From a bacterium (GTDB lineage: Bacteria; Patescibacteriota; Saccharimonadia; Saccharimonadales; UBA4665): a stretch of DNA of 64,000 nucleotides. The notes beneath the pieces were generated by a model, which saw only the letters and a program-made list of their open reading frames with translations, was not told the DNA's origin and did no database searches. Location of the stretch: the NCBI GenBank assembly GCA_021799575.1, contig JAJZAD010000001.1:62001-126000 (forward strand), given 5' to 3'. Made by a program: the position numbers and the translations under genes. Positions 15,127 to 23,719 of this stretch are shown here, piece after piece. Position 1 is the stretch's first letter; every line of letters starts with the position of its first letter.

Positions 15127-16788
15127 ATGGCTACTAAAGTGAAGAAATGCCTAACGGCCACCTTTACGGTGGTTGTTAGCCTGCTGGGGTTGCTTGGCGC
15201 ATTCAGTGCCATTGCACCATCCGCAACGGCTTCAAGCAGCGGTCCGGTACTTTATCGTCCATTCCCCGAAGGACTACCTTCTGACAACGCCAATCTGGCG
15301 TGGTCAATGATAGTACAACGAGCATCCTGGGATCCAGGATATGCCAACGTGATTGCGTCTCAAACCGGCGCAAAAACGTTTGTGCCTTTGGACTACAAGC
15401 CCAAAGGCTATGCCCCTCAGGCGATTCCAGGGACTACCAACAGCGGAATCACCGCTACCGGCAACATTGTTCCGCTTGCGGACCATGACGGTAGCCAGTA
15501 CGTTCGCGTACTGGAGGTCCTGAACTGGAAGACGATGAAAATCGTTGAATTCATGGTCCGGTGTGGCAATCCACGCCTATATAAGGTAGTACCGATACCT
15601 TGGAAGCCGTTTGCGAAAGGTACCGTTCTTGCCGTCCACAAGACGGTCAATGAGAACATAGTACACGTTTGTCCTTCGGGACAAACGGTGTATGTAGCAA
15701 TGACCACAACCCTCAACGGTATTGTCCACGCAAAAACATGGGGGCAAGTCCAGGGCAACCTAAATTCAAGACTGAAGGCTAGTGTCAACGCAGCTGTAAA
15801 ATCCGAGGCTACAATTACCTGCGGCAAGATCCCTACTAAGGAGGTCGTTCATGTAAAGGTGAAAGTGATTCCAGAGACAGAGACCGTAAAAAAATACAGA
15901 GTAGTAACTCTGTATCATGTGGTTACAATCTCTAGGCACATTACGTGCCCTAGCGGTACGAAGCTAAATGGCGCCGGCAACTGCGTAATTCTAAAGGTTA
16001 CGTGCCCCGCTGGGTTTGTTAAGAACAGCGCCGGCAACTGCGTCGTCAATCAGCAGAGTGCCCAGCAAAACTGCGAGTCCAAGGGAGGAACTTACAACTC
16101 CTCTGACGGCACCTGTACTATAGTTCAGGTCGTCGGCAACTGCTCAACTGTTACCGTAATTAACGGCAATAATGTCGTTATAAACGAAAACACGACAGGC
16201 AATTGCAACTCGTCGCCGACTCCGCCGCCGTCTACCACTCCACCATCGACTACCACCCCACCACCCCCGACGCCGGTATGTTATCTCAACGGAGTAGCTG
16301 AGTATACGTTACCTTCGGGATACCAAGTTCAGAACGGTCAATGTGTACCAATTCCTCCACCACCCCCGACGCCGGTATGTTATCTCAACGGAGTAGCTGA
16401 GTATACGTTACCTTCGGGATACCAAGTTCAGAACGGTCAATGTGTACCAATTCCTCCGCCGCCGACCACTACTACACCTCCCGCTCCGCCGACAGTATCT
16501 TTAAATCAACCGCAACACGCGATTGTTGGCGGCGAGACACAGGCAGTTTGTGCCACGGTTTCTGGGAGGACCGGAGATACATACATGGTAACGTTTAACG
16601 CTGCCTATGGTAGCTTAAATGTTGCCTCTGAGACAGATACGTTGAAGTGGTGTTCTACATACACTTCACCGGGGGAAATACCCAGTAGCGGTGTGGACAC
16701 TATAACAGTGTCTGTCTACGACCAGACAACCGGTCAAGCTGCTCAAGACTCGGTGTCTTTCCCGATCATATCCGCTAATATGCAGTAG
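15127..16788 (+). CDS. Secreted Cys- and Pro/Thr-rich surface protein
   Basis: 553 residues, start set by GAGGAGGT 11 bases upstream. A signal peptide (TATFTVVVSLLGLLGAFSAI, cleavage near ATA-SS) is followed by a globular region, then a Cys-repeat segment (CPSGTKLNGAGNC, CPAGFVKNSAGNC). Next come proline/threonine linkers (PPPSTTPPSTTTPPPPTP), two identical 33-residue units containing CYLNGVAEYTLPSGYQVQNG, and a C-terminal Ig-like domain (PPTVSLNQPQHAIVGGETQA). No sorting signal or C-terminal membrane span is seen. Likely a cell-surface adhesin or filament component. It is produced behind a long structured leader and followed by a sorted surface protein. Confidence 0.75.
   Translation: MATKVKKCLTATFTVVVSLLGLLGAFSAIAPSATASSSGPVLYRPFPEGLPSDNANLAWSMIVQRASWDPGYANVIASQTGAKTFVPLDYKPKGYAPQAIPGTTNSGITATGNIVPLADHDGSQYVRVLEVLNWKTMKIVEFMVRCGNPRLYKVVPIPWKPFAKGTVLAVHKTVNENIVHVCPSGQTVYVAMTTTLNGIVHAKTWGQVQGNLNSRLKASVNAAVKSEATITCGKIPTKEVVHVKVKVIPETETVKKYRVVTLYHVVTISRHITCPSGTKLNGAGNCVILKVTCPAGFVKNSAGNCVVNQQSAQQNCESKGGTYNSSDGTCTIVQVVGNCSTVTVINGNNVVINENTTGNCNSSPTPPPSTTPPSTTTPPPPTPVCYLNGVAEYTLPSGYQVQNGQCVPIPPPPPTPVCYLNGVAEYTLPSGYQVQNGQCVPIPPPPTTTTPPAPPTVSLNQPQHAIVGGETQAVCATVSGRTGDTYMVTFNAAYGSLNVASETDTLKWCSTYTSPGEIPSSGVDTITVSVYDQTTGQAAQDSVSFPIISANMQ
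16261..16458 (+). repeat. Perfect 99-bp tandem duplication inside a surface-protein gene
   Basis: Units 16261-16359 and 16360-16458 read as identical at the DNA level (CCACCCCCGACGCCGGTATG ... CCAATTCCTCC). 99 bp is 33 codons, so copy number can change without breaking the frame. Identity at silent positions points to a recent duplication. Confidence 0.9.
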
Positions 16789-16797
16789 TCGGAAACG

Positions 16798-16833
16798 GGG
16801 TGTCCGTGATTTCGCAAGATTTTGCGGACACCC
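16798..16833 (+). terminator. Strong hairpin after the surface-protein gene
   Basis: GGGGTGTCCG ... CGGACACCCC forms a perfect 10-bp stem just after the stop codon. No U-tract follows, so it may terminate weakly or protect the 3' end. Confidence 0.6.
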
Positions 16834-16840
16834 CACCGGC

Positions 16841-16889
16841 TGCCGGTATCTTCTCTCTAATTAAGAGAGTTTAAAAAGATATCGGCAGC
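16841..16889 (+). terminator. Second hairpin between the two surface-protein genes
   Basis: CTGCCGGTATCTT ... AAGATATCGGCAG with an inner CTCTC-TAATTAA-GAGAG stem. Together with the previous hairpin it may set differential expression or processing of the two genes. Confidence 0.5.
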
Positions 16890-16986
16890 ATTTTCCAAGT
16901 TTGAAGTTCAGTAACTATCTAGTTTGCAAATGGTCTTAAAGTCATTAATCTAATTAAGTAAAGAGTTTAAGGAGAGGAGATCGACT

Positions 16987-17964
16987 ATGAAAAAGAGTCT
17001 ATCCAAATTGGCCTTTGCGGCAACGGGTATCATAACCCTAGCAGCGATGGCTTTCACAGCGCTTCCTGCAATGGCTGATAGCCCAGGACAAATTGCCGGA
17101 GGCCCGATTTACCAAATAAAAAACTTAACTCAAAACACAGCTTTTGCAACCACTGCAACCGCAAACGCATGTGACAATCTGGAATACGCCATACAGCTAG
17201 ATAATCCGGATTACGGTATGTTAAATAACGTAGAAGTCAGTGTTAATTTGCCTTCTACTGTTGGCACTAGTAACGTTTCAACGATGACTGCCAGTTCCTC
17301 AAACGGAAGCCCGTCCACTACCACCGCTTCAGCCACTCTAAATTTAACATCGGCTCAGAGCGTAAGCTATGTTAGCGGCTCGACTAAATTACTAAACAGT
17401 ACGGGTGGACTGATTGAGAATTTGCCTGACGGTATTACCCAGAGCGGTGTTAATATCGGTTCCCTTGCTGGTTCCGCCCTGGAATACATTAACTTTGAAG
17501 TTAAAGTCAGCTGCCCACAGACTCCGCCCGCTCCGGTTTACACTTGTAATTTGTTAAATGTCAGCACTATAGCTGACCGCCAGGTCCAGGCAAACGTGCA
17601 GTATAGTGCCGCCAACGGTGCTACATTCCAGTCTGTTACCTATAACTTTGGTGACAACTCGACAGTAACCGTTGCCAACACCGGTAACGTAACCCACAGT
17701 TACACTAATTACGGCTCTTACAACATTACCGCTTCCGTACTATTTAGTGTGAACGGCAGTAATCAGACCGTAACCAGTGCCAACTGTGCTAAGACAGTCA
17801 GTTTTACAGCTCCGCCTACCACGCCTACTACTCCGTCGCAACTGGTTAATACCGGTCCGGGTAGTGTGGTCGGTATCTTTGCCGGAACGGCCGTACTAGC
17901 TACACTGGCTCACTATCTGTTCCGTCGGCAAATTGCCAAGCGAAGCTTACCCGGTAAGGAATAG
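16987..17964 (+). CDS. Cell-wall sorted surface protein with PKD-like domain
   Basis: 325 residues, start set by GGAGAGGAG nine bases upstream. The signal peptide is KKSLSKLAFAATGIITLAAM, with cleavage near AMA-DS. A DUF11-like N-terminal domain (NLEYAIQLDNPDYGMLNNVE) precedes a PKD-like domain (VTYNFGDNSTVTV ... THSYTNYGSYNITAS). The C-terminus has LVNTGPGS, a membrane span (VVGIFAGTAVLATLAHYLF) and a basic tail RRQIAKR, which is the plan of a sortase substrate with a variant LPXTG motif. No sortase lies in the window. Probably anchored beside the preceding surface protein. Confidence 0.8.
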   Translation: MKKSLSKLAFAATGIITLAAMAFTALPAMADSPGQIAGGPIYQIKNLTQNTAFATTATANACDNLEYAIQLDNPDYGMLNNVEVSVNLPSTVGTSNVSTMTASSSNGSPSTTTASATLNLTSAQSVSYVSGSTKLLNSTGGLIENLPDGITQSGVNIGSLAGSALEYINFEVKVSCPQTPPAPVYTCNLLNVSTIADRQVQANVQYSAANGATFQSVTYNFGDNSTVTVANTGNVTHSYTNYGSYNITASVLFSVNGSNQTVTSANCAKTVSFTAPPTTPTTPSQLVNTGPGSVVGIFAGTAVLATLAHYLFRRQIAKRSLPGKE

Positions 17965-18047
17965 ATAGCCTTAAAGCTAAAGGTATTTTTCCGCAAGGGT
18001 TATATCAAAACCATAACGGTTAAGTACTAAAAATTCGTTTTCTCTCA

Positions 18048-18086
18048 TGCGGAGCCTTAAAGATCTTCTTAAAGGCACCGCATGCT
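18048..18086 (+). terminator. Hairpin after the sorted surface protein
   Basis: CATGCGG ... CCGCATG encloses GCCTTAAAGATCTTCTTAAAGGC, together a long interrupted stem. No U-tract; possibly a 3' end stabiliser or part of a small RNA. Confidence 0.45.
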
Positions 18087-18181
18087 GAGGACAGCAAGCT
18101 GTTGCCTACGGTCTAAAAGTCAAATAATAACAGTATCCATATACTGTGTATTTGGCTTTAACAAAAGACTGACATTTAAAA

Positions 18182-18217
18182 AAGGTACCTATTCATATTT
18201 TTTAGGTACCTTTTTTT
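18182..18217. terminator. Bidirectional rho-independent terminator
   Basis: AAGGTACCTA ... TAGGTACCTT with a T-run of seven on the right and an A-run on the left (AAAAAAGG). A textbook intrinsic terminator that isolates the surface-protein genes from the Nudix gene. Confidence 0.88.
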
Positions 18218-18254
18218 ATGGATCCTGCTGACCTAGGTTAATATTAACTAGAAG

Positions 18255-18731
18255 ATGAACCACGCAGATTTCCCTTTAAGTAAAGCAGAATTTGACGCTA
18301 TCTATTCTAAAGTTCCAAGGCTAACGGTAGAAATTATCATCAAGAAAGACAATTCAATTTATCTTACTAAAAGAGCCATAGAACCTTGCCGAGGCCAGTG
18401 GCACTTACCCGGAGGAACGGTAGGTTTCGGTGAACCTGTGATCTCAGCCGTCAAACGTGTGGCTAAACGAGAACTGGGAATATCTGTCGATAGTGTTAGC
18501 AACAAAGGCTATATAGAATATCCCAGCCACTATTTGAACGGGTTGGACTCGCCGGTAGGTTTGGTATTTGAAGTTGAAAGCTATAGCGGACAAATCAAAC
18601 CAAACCGGGAAGCCGCTGGCCATGGTTGGTTTAAAACCGTACCTGAGAATATGCATGCCGACCAAGATCGATTTTTAATTGAAAACAATTATCTTATTGA
18701 AGACTTGAGCAGTCGTCTTAAAGATGCTTAA
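18255..18731 (+). CDS. Nudix hydrolase, GDP-mannose mannosyl hydrolase type
   Basis: 158 residues. WHLPGGTVGFGEPVISAVKR then VAKRELGI aligns with the Nudix box, but the first Glu pair is RV...RE instead of RE..EE. The same kind of loss is known in the Gmm/NudD group, which splits GDP-mannose by attack on sugar carbon. RAIEPCRGQWHLPGG is also typical of that group. An alternative is a Nudix protein with reduced activity. It may feed sugar-nucleotide balance; a PGI/PMI isomerase is encoded 11 kb away. -10-like TAATAT lies ten bases before the ATG. Confidence 0.75.
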   Translation: MNHADFPLSKAEFDAIYSKVPRLTVEIIIKKDNSIYLTKRAIEPCRGQWHLPGGTVGFGEPVISAVKRVAKRELGISVDSVSNKGYIEYPSHYLNGLDSPVGLVFEVESYSGQIKPNREAAGHGWFKTVPENMHADQDRFLIENNYLIEDLSSRLKDA

Positions 18732-18783
18732 TCATGCTTATGCTATACTAGACGCTATAATCTTTTCGAAAGTCACATAGATT

Positions 18784-19578
18784 ATGAAAAAACGAAATCC
18801 GGTTGGTGTATTTTTCCTGAGCTTAATCACGTTCGGTATTTACGATATTTATTGGCTGGTAGTAACCAAAAAAGTGCTTAATCAGAAAACCGATACTAAG
18901 ATCCCGACCATTTGGTTGATGTTCGGTCCAGCTTTAATAGCGATTGTCGTTTTGGTAGTACTTTTTTCTACGGATCGCAAGTTAATTAATACCGTACCAA
19001 CGACTACGACTACAACTACCGTTAATTCCATATCCACTATATCCATTCCTTCCAAACAGGTTTCATCTAATACGACTTTATTGTTAGCAGAAATTGTGAT
19101 CTGGATAGTAATACTGCCTATCTCCATTTATTGGCTTTGGAAATTCTCAAAAGCCGTTGATCAATACACAAACGGCAAAATGAATACGGCAGTCAGCTTC
19201 TTATTGTTATGGTTAGTTCAATTTATTGGCTTGGCCTTGATTCAAGATGCATTTAACGATATAGAAACGACCCCCGTTGGTATGACCAACTCACCCATGA
19301 TGCAGCCTACTCCGCAGCAAGCTATGGTACAGCCTACTCCGCAGCAAGCTATGGTACAGCCTACTCCGCAGCAAGGCTTAGTACAACCTCCTGTAGGCGT
19401 CGCGCCTTCAGGACCGTTCTTCCCTGCCCCGAACGTGATTAACCCTCAGCAACCGCCAACCAATCAAGTCATATACCCCAACCAGGAACCGATTTACCAT
19501 CCTATGCCTCCTCAAGGTGAAACACCCCAATCGTCATCTAATAATACGTTTCCAAATCAACAGCCTCCTGCTGGATAA
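18784..19578 (+). CDS. DUF4234 membrane protein with Gln/Pro-rich tail
   Basis: 264 residues. MKKRNPVGVFFLSLITFGIY then DIYWLV is the DUF4234 start; about four membrane spans follow (WLMFGPALIAIVVLVVLF, LLLAEIVIWIVILPISIYWL, FLLLWLVQFIGLALI). The C-terminal ~90 residues are disordered and rich in Pro and Gln, with three near-identical 9-residue repeats (MVQPTPQQA). A loop between spans is Thr-rich (TVPTTTTTTTVNS). Function unknown; the tail likely lies outside or inside the membrane as a flexible linker. Expressed from -10 TATAAT about 25 bases upstream. Confidence 0.7.
   Translation: MKKRNPVGVFFLSLITFGIYDIYWLVVTKKVLNQKTDTKIPTIWLMFGPALIAIVVLVVLFSTDRKLINTVPTTTTTTTVNSISTISIPSKQVSSNTTLLLAEIVIWIVILPISIYWLWKFSKAVDQYTNGKMNTAVSFLLLWLVQFIGLALIQDAFNDIETTPVGMTNSPMMQPTPQQAMVQPTPQQAMVQPTPQQGLVQPPVGVAPSGPFFPAPNVINPQQPPTNQVIYPNQEPIYHPMPPQGETPQSSSNNTFPNQQPPAG
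19303..19380 (+). repeat. 27-bp tandem repeats in the DUF4234 gene
   Basis: Unit CAGCCTACTCCGCAGCAAGC then TATGGTA, nearly three copies (starts 19303, 19330, 19357), in frame and almost identical. A candidate for copy-number variation between strains. Confidence 0.85.
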
Positions 19579-19646
19579 TCAGTAGACCGAGGTCAGTTTT
19601 TGAGGGGCTGTTTTGCTTGTTGCCCAAGTGGAGCATAATTAAGACA

Positions 19647-20039
19647 ATGGCGTCTATTTTTACTCGCATAGTTAACGGTGAAATTCCATCTGTAAAAGTC
19701 CATGAAGATGATAAGACCATGGCAATTATGGATATTAACCCTATTCAAAGGGGCCAAATACTGGTATTCCCAAAAGCCGAAGTCGGAACGGTTTGGGAGC
19801 TGGACGATGAAGACTATCTGGCGCTTATGGATACAGTAAAAAGAGCCGGTCGAAAATTACGCCAGCGGTTCCCCGACCGTAAAGTAGGGGTTATGATCGA
19901 AGGTCTTGAAGTTACCGATCATGCCCACGTAAAAATCTTTCCGTTTTCGAATTTGAGTGAATATCACAGCAAACCTGATCTATCCAAACCGCCGTCTAAA
20001 ACTGAGTTGGAGCAATTGGCTAACGAGCTTACGTTTTAG
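19647..20039 (+). CDS. HIT-family nucleotide-binding protein
   Basis: 130 residues. MASIFTRIVNGEIPSVKVHE then DINPIQRGQILVFPK and VTDHAHVKIFP follow the HIT family closely. The HxHxH triad reads HAHVK, so the third His is Lys while the central His, the nucleophile, is kept. HIT proteins hydrolyse or transfer nucleotides from substrates such as AppppA or AMP-lysine. -10 CATAAT (19634-19639) is seven bases before the ATG, predicting a leaderless mRNA; a longer frame from 19617 would start before the -10 and is rejected. Confidence 0.85.
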   Translation: MASIFTRIVNGEIPSVKVHEDDKTMAIMDINPIQRGQILVFPKAEVGTVWELDDEDYLALMDTVKRAGRKLRQRFPDRKVGVMIEGLEVTDHAHVKIFPFSNLSEYHSKPDLSKPPSKTELEQLANELTF

Positions 20040-20052
20040 TAAACTTAAACTG

Positions 20053-20223
20053 ATGTCCAAAAATTTAACCTCGGTCGTATTCGCAGTCGGGATTGCAACT
20101 TTCGTTTACTATGTTGTGGGCAAGCGTATCGGTTACGGGAATACCAAGAGGGTTTGGTTGACCACGATCTTAACCTTTATATTGGCCTACATAATTTTGC
20201 TTATTTCTTTTGAAACTTATTGA
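20053..20223 (+). CDS. Small two-span membrane protein, 56 aa
   Basis: The ATG at 20053, 13 bases after the HIT stop codon, opens SKNLTSVVFAVGIATFVYYV then VGKRIGYGNTKRVW and LTTILTFILAYIILLISF. This gives two membrane spans joined by a basic loop. No family recognised. A longer version starting within the HIT gene at 19957 is possible but would be a shadow frame. Likely co-transcribed with the HIT gene. Confidence 0.55.
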   Translation: MSKNLTSVVFAVGIATFVYYVVGKRIGYGNTKRVWLTTILTFILAYIILLISFETY

Positions 20224-20295
20224 CGATTTAAGACTTGTCTAAAAAAACCGTAACCCAAGGTTGGTGACCAAGTCTGGAACTGGTATTATATGGCT

Positions 20296-21168
20296 ATGGA
20301 TGAGAAGGGGTTGGGGAAGCGGCTGCAGGAAATGCGTCGCCGCGCCGGACTTACGCAACAGCAACTGTGCCAGGCCGCAAATTTAAGCTTTTCTACATTA
20401 ACGAAAATTGAACGCGGAGCAATCAAAGCCCCGTCCATTTTTACTATTAGTGCAATCGCCAAAGCCCTGGGAATGGGTTTGGACGAGTTAGTCGGAACCG
20501 GCTCAAACAGTAACGCTGCACAACAAAAGGCAACCCGGTCCGGTGTTAGGTTTATCTACTTCGATGTTAATGGTTGCCTGGTCCGTTTTTACCACCGGGC
20601 TTTCGCCAGAGTCGCCAAAGACTACAGCTTATCTCCCGATTTGGTTGAAATGGCTTTTTTACACTACAACGACGAAGTCTGTAAAGGTAATATAAATATG
20701 TCTGAATTTAATCGCATGATTGCCCGACGACTCGGAATCAATTCGTTGGACTGGCAGAGTTATTATCTGTCTGCCGTAGAACCCATGCCCGGAATGAGTC
20801 GTATAGTTACTTGGGCGGCGCAAAATTACCGAATCGGTTTAATGACTAATATTATGCCCGGATTACTAAATGAGCTGATCGCTAGAAATATAGTCCCAAA
20901 CTTACAGTATGACACCATTATCGACTCGTCCGAGGTTGGTATAATCAAGCCGGATCCGGCTATTTTCAAGTTAGCTCGGGACAGAGCGAGCTTGCCGGAA
21001 AGTCAACTGTTATTGGTTGATGACACCAGAGAAAATATTGCACAGGCCGAAAGCATGGGTTGGCACGTTCTCTGGTTCGATTATGCCCAACCCGATGAAT
21101 CCGTGGAACAAGTGGAGATGGCTTTGGATATGGATATATTAGCGACTGAACCGGTCTCTTTCGGCTAA
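20296..21168 (+). CDS. XRE-type HTH domain fused to a HAD-like hydrolase
   Basis: 290 residues. Residues ~4-65 form an XRE helix-turn-helix (LGKRLQEMRRRAGLTQQQLC then STLTKIERG). The rest is a HAD fold: motif I YFDVNGCLVRFY, motif II LMTNIMPG, motif III GIIKPDPAIFK, motif IV LLVDDTREN. Motif I reads DVN rather than DxD, removing the usual general acid. It may be a metabolite-sensing regulator rather than an active phosphatase (inference). The second ATG is chosen because -10 TATTAT (20284-20289) ends six bases before it. Its 3' end overlaps valS tail to tail. Confidence 0.85.
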   Translation: MDEKGLGKRLQEMRRRAGLTQQQLCQAANLSFSTLTKIERGAIKAPSIFTISAIAKALGMGLDELVGTGSNSNAAQQKATRSGVRFIYFDVNGCLVRFYHRAFARVAKDYSLSPDLVEMAFLHYNDEVCKGNINMSEFNRMIARRLGINSLDWQSYYLSAVEPMPGMSRIVTWAAQNYRIGLMTNIMPGLLNELIARNIVPNLQYDTIIDSSEVGIIKPDPAIFKLARDRASLPESQLLLVDDTRENIAQAESMGWHVLWFDYAQPDESVEQVEMALDMDILATEPVSFG

Positions 21169-23691
21169 ATAGTCCTTTAACTGTTGTTTGGCTTCAGTTA
21201 GTTGTTGGCGGCTTTGTTGAACCAGTTCCGCCGGAGCTTTTTTGACATAGTCCCGATTTGCCAGACGTGCTTTCAGTTGTCTAATCTGACTTTGTTTACC
21301 TAAGATTTCTTTTTCGATGCGCTGCAAATAATTAGCTACCTGTTCGTCGTTTATATCCAACCAGCAACTTAATCGGGTTTTAGTAATCGCAACCCCCTGC
21401 CCTTCTAATACTTTTTCCACACCGGAGATGGTAGTTAACCGCTTAATAAGTGTTGCATAATCCTCAACGATTCGTTCGTTGCTGTATAGCAGTTTGACAT
21501 TGTCAACCGCCATTAGTTTTAAAAGCGAACGGATTTCTGTTATCAGTCCGATTATTTCATTAAAGCGTTTAGCACGCTGTTTGTCACTCTCCGGCAAATC
21601 GACAATTGTTTTTCCAGATAGCAACGAATTTCGCTCTATGCCTAAGGACTGCCAGATGGTTTCACTGACAAACGGCGCGAAAGGATGGACCAGTACTAAA
21701 ACCGCTTTTAAAAGTGCACCCAGCAATCCCGGATTGACATCATGTTTGCTGGTTTCAATATACCAGTCGGCAAAGTCATTCCATATGAAATGATAGATGT
21801 TATCATAGGCTTCGGAAAACCGGAAGTCCTGCATTAACTTAAGGTGTCGTTCTTTGGTTTTACGATAATGGTCTACAATCCAGTGGTCGCTATCGCTCTT
21901 CATAACCGCATTGCGATCGTCGAAAGAATCCGTCCTGTTCGCAATAAAACGGGCGATATTCCATAGCTTATTGCAGAAATTGCGTGCCTCTACGATGTTC
22001 CTGGTATCGAAATTGCGATTGGCGGCCGGAGCTTGGCCGATTATAACCCCCATTCTGACCGCGTCCGAACCGTATTGATCTATCAGGGGCATCGGGTCGA
22101 CTACGTTGCCAAGCGACTTACTCATCTTAGATCCGTCTTCAGAACGGATATATCCATGCAGATAGACAGTCTTAAACGGCGGTTTGCCGGTGACGTATAT
22201 ACCCAACATTATCATGCGGCTAACCCACTGGTATAGGATGTCGCTGCCGGTTTCCATGACACTCAACGGGTAAAAGCGTTTAAAGCTTTCTCCGTTCGGA
22301 TAGTCCAGAGTAGCATACGGCCAGGAGCTGCTGCTAAACCAGGTATCGAACGTGTCGGGGTCACGGTGGTATTCTTCACCGTTTACGTTAATCACTTCCT
22401 GATCGACCCGTTCGTCATAAATCCATTTTTCAGGATCGTTTAAACTCCGGAAAGCCGGTATTGGTATGCCCCAGGCAATTTGTCGGCTGATATTCCAATC
22501 TTTAAGACCTTTTAAGTAACGCAGCAACTCGATTCGTTTACTGTCCGGATAAAAAATAATGTTTTTGGCTTCAAGTATGCCAATTGCCCTTTCCGCCAGA
22601 GGTTGCATTTTTACGAACCATTGATCCTTAAGCAATGGTTCGATTACAGTGTCACACTTGTAACAGTGGCCCACGTTATGAACTATCACTTCCCTTTTAA
22701 TGAGAAAACCGTGCCGTTTAAGATCGGCGACTAGCTTTTTGCGTGCTTCCGTTACTTTAAGTCCGCGATACGCTTCCGGAGCTTGGTCACTAATTTTTCC
22801 CTCATGGGTGATTATGCTGATAAAAGGCAGGTCATGGCGTTTTCCTACCTCAAAGTCGTCAGGATCATGGGCCGGGGTTATTTTGACCGCTCCTGTCCCG
22901 AAGTTCATATCTACGAAATCGTCCGCTATCACTGGTACTTCCCGGTTTGTTAAGGGTAGTTTAACCGTTTTACCAACAAACTTTGCATAACGTTTATCGG
23001 CTGGATGCACTGCCACGGCGGTATCGCCGAGCATGGTTTCCGGTCTGGTAGTGGCAATTACCAGATCGCCGCTTCCGTCGACCAACGGATACCTGATGTA
23101 CCAGAGACTTCCCTGCTCTTCCCTATGGACAACCTCAACGTCGGCAAAGGCGGTGCCGTGGAAGGTGCAGAAATTCACTAACCTCTCACCTCTGTAGATT
23201 AAACCATCGTCCCACATTTTCTTAAATGTGGCGTAGGCGCGTTTAACTATCTTATCGTCCAGCGTAAAAGCAAATTTACCCCAGTCGCAGCTGATGCCCA
23301 TTCGGCGGAACATGGTTTCAAAGTTACTCCGGTTTTGAGCTACAAAGTCCCATATCAGTTGGTACAGACGTTCACGTGAATACAGAAACCGGCTTTTACC
23401 TTCACTGGCCAAATGCTTTTCGTACACCGACTGGGTTTCAAAACCGGCATGATCGGCTCCGGGTATCAGTAACACGCTGTTGCCCAACGACCGCTGGTAT
23501 CTGGCTAGAATATCCTCTAGTGATGCTGTCAGCTGATAACCGATGTGTAAATTCGCGTTGGCATTAGGTGGCGGCATGACTATGGAGAAAGGTGCACCGT
23601 CTTTTGCCGGTATAAACGCCGCCTTTTGTTCCCAAAGACGGTAAATCTCGGCTTCATGCAGTTGCGGTTGATAACTCTTGGCTAATCCCAT
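21139..23691 (-). CDS. valS: Valyl-tRNA synthetase
   Basis: 850 residues, a normal length. PPPNANANLHIGYQLTAS carries the HIGH-type motif and DGSKMSKSLGNVVDP the KMSKS motif. The CP1 editing domain (ATTRPETMLGDTAVAVHP) and a CxxC metal site (HCYKCDTVIEPLLKDQWFVK) are present, and the C-terminus is a coiled coil (KEILGKQSQIRQLKARLANR). It charges tRNA-Val and clears mischarged Thr. -10-like TATATT lies six bases before the ATG. Convergent with the HTH-HAD gene, sharing 30 bp. Confidence 0.97.
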   Translation of the reverse strand: MGLAKSYQPQLHEAEIYRLWEQKAAFIPAKDGAPFSIVMPPPNANANLHIGYQLTASLEDILARYQRSLGNSVLLIPGADHAGFETQSVYEKHLASEGKSRFLYSRERLYQLIWDFVAQNRSNFETMFRRMGISCDWGKFAFTLDDKIVKRAYATFKKMWDDGLIYRGERLVNFCTFHGTAFADVEVVHREEQGSLWYIRYPLVDGSGDLVIATTRPETMLGDTAVAVHPADKRYAKFVGKTVKLPLTNREVPVIADDFVDMNFGTGAVKITPAHDPDDFEVGKRHDLPFISIITHEGKISDQAPEAYRGLKVTEARKKLVADLKRHGFLIKREVIVHNVGHCYKCDTVIEPLLKDQWFVKMQPLAERAIGILEAKNIIFYPDSKRIELLRYLKGLKDWNISRQIAWGIPIPAFRSLNDPEKWIYDERVDQEVINVNGEEYHRDPDTFDTWFSSSSWPYATLDYPNGESFKRFYPLSVMETGSDILYQWVSRMIMLGIYVTGKPPFKTVYLHGYIRSEDGSKMSKSLGNVVDPMPLIDQYGSDAVRMGVIIGQAPAANRNFDTRNIVEARNFCNKLWNIARFIANRTDSFDDRNAVMKSDSDHWIVDHYRKTKERHLKLMQDFRFSEAYDNIYHFIWNDFADWYIETSKHDVNPGLLGALLKAVLVLVHPFAPFVSETIWQSLGIERNSLLSGKTIVDLPESDKQRAKRFNEIIGLITEIRSLLKLMAVDNVKLLYSNERIVEDYATLIKRLTTISGVEKVLEGQGVAITKTRLSCWLDINDEQVANYLQRIEKEILGKQSQIRQLKARLANRDYVKKAPAELVQQSRQQLTEAKQQLKDYLAERDRFSR

Positions 23692-23719
23692 TGTTTTAAT
23701 ATACCCCTATACCACAAGA

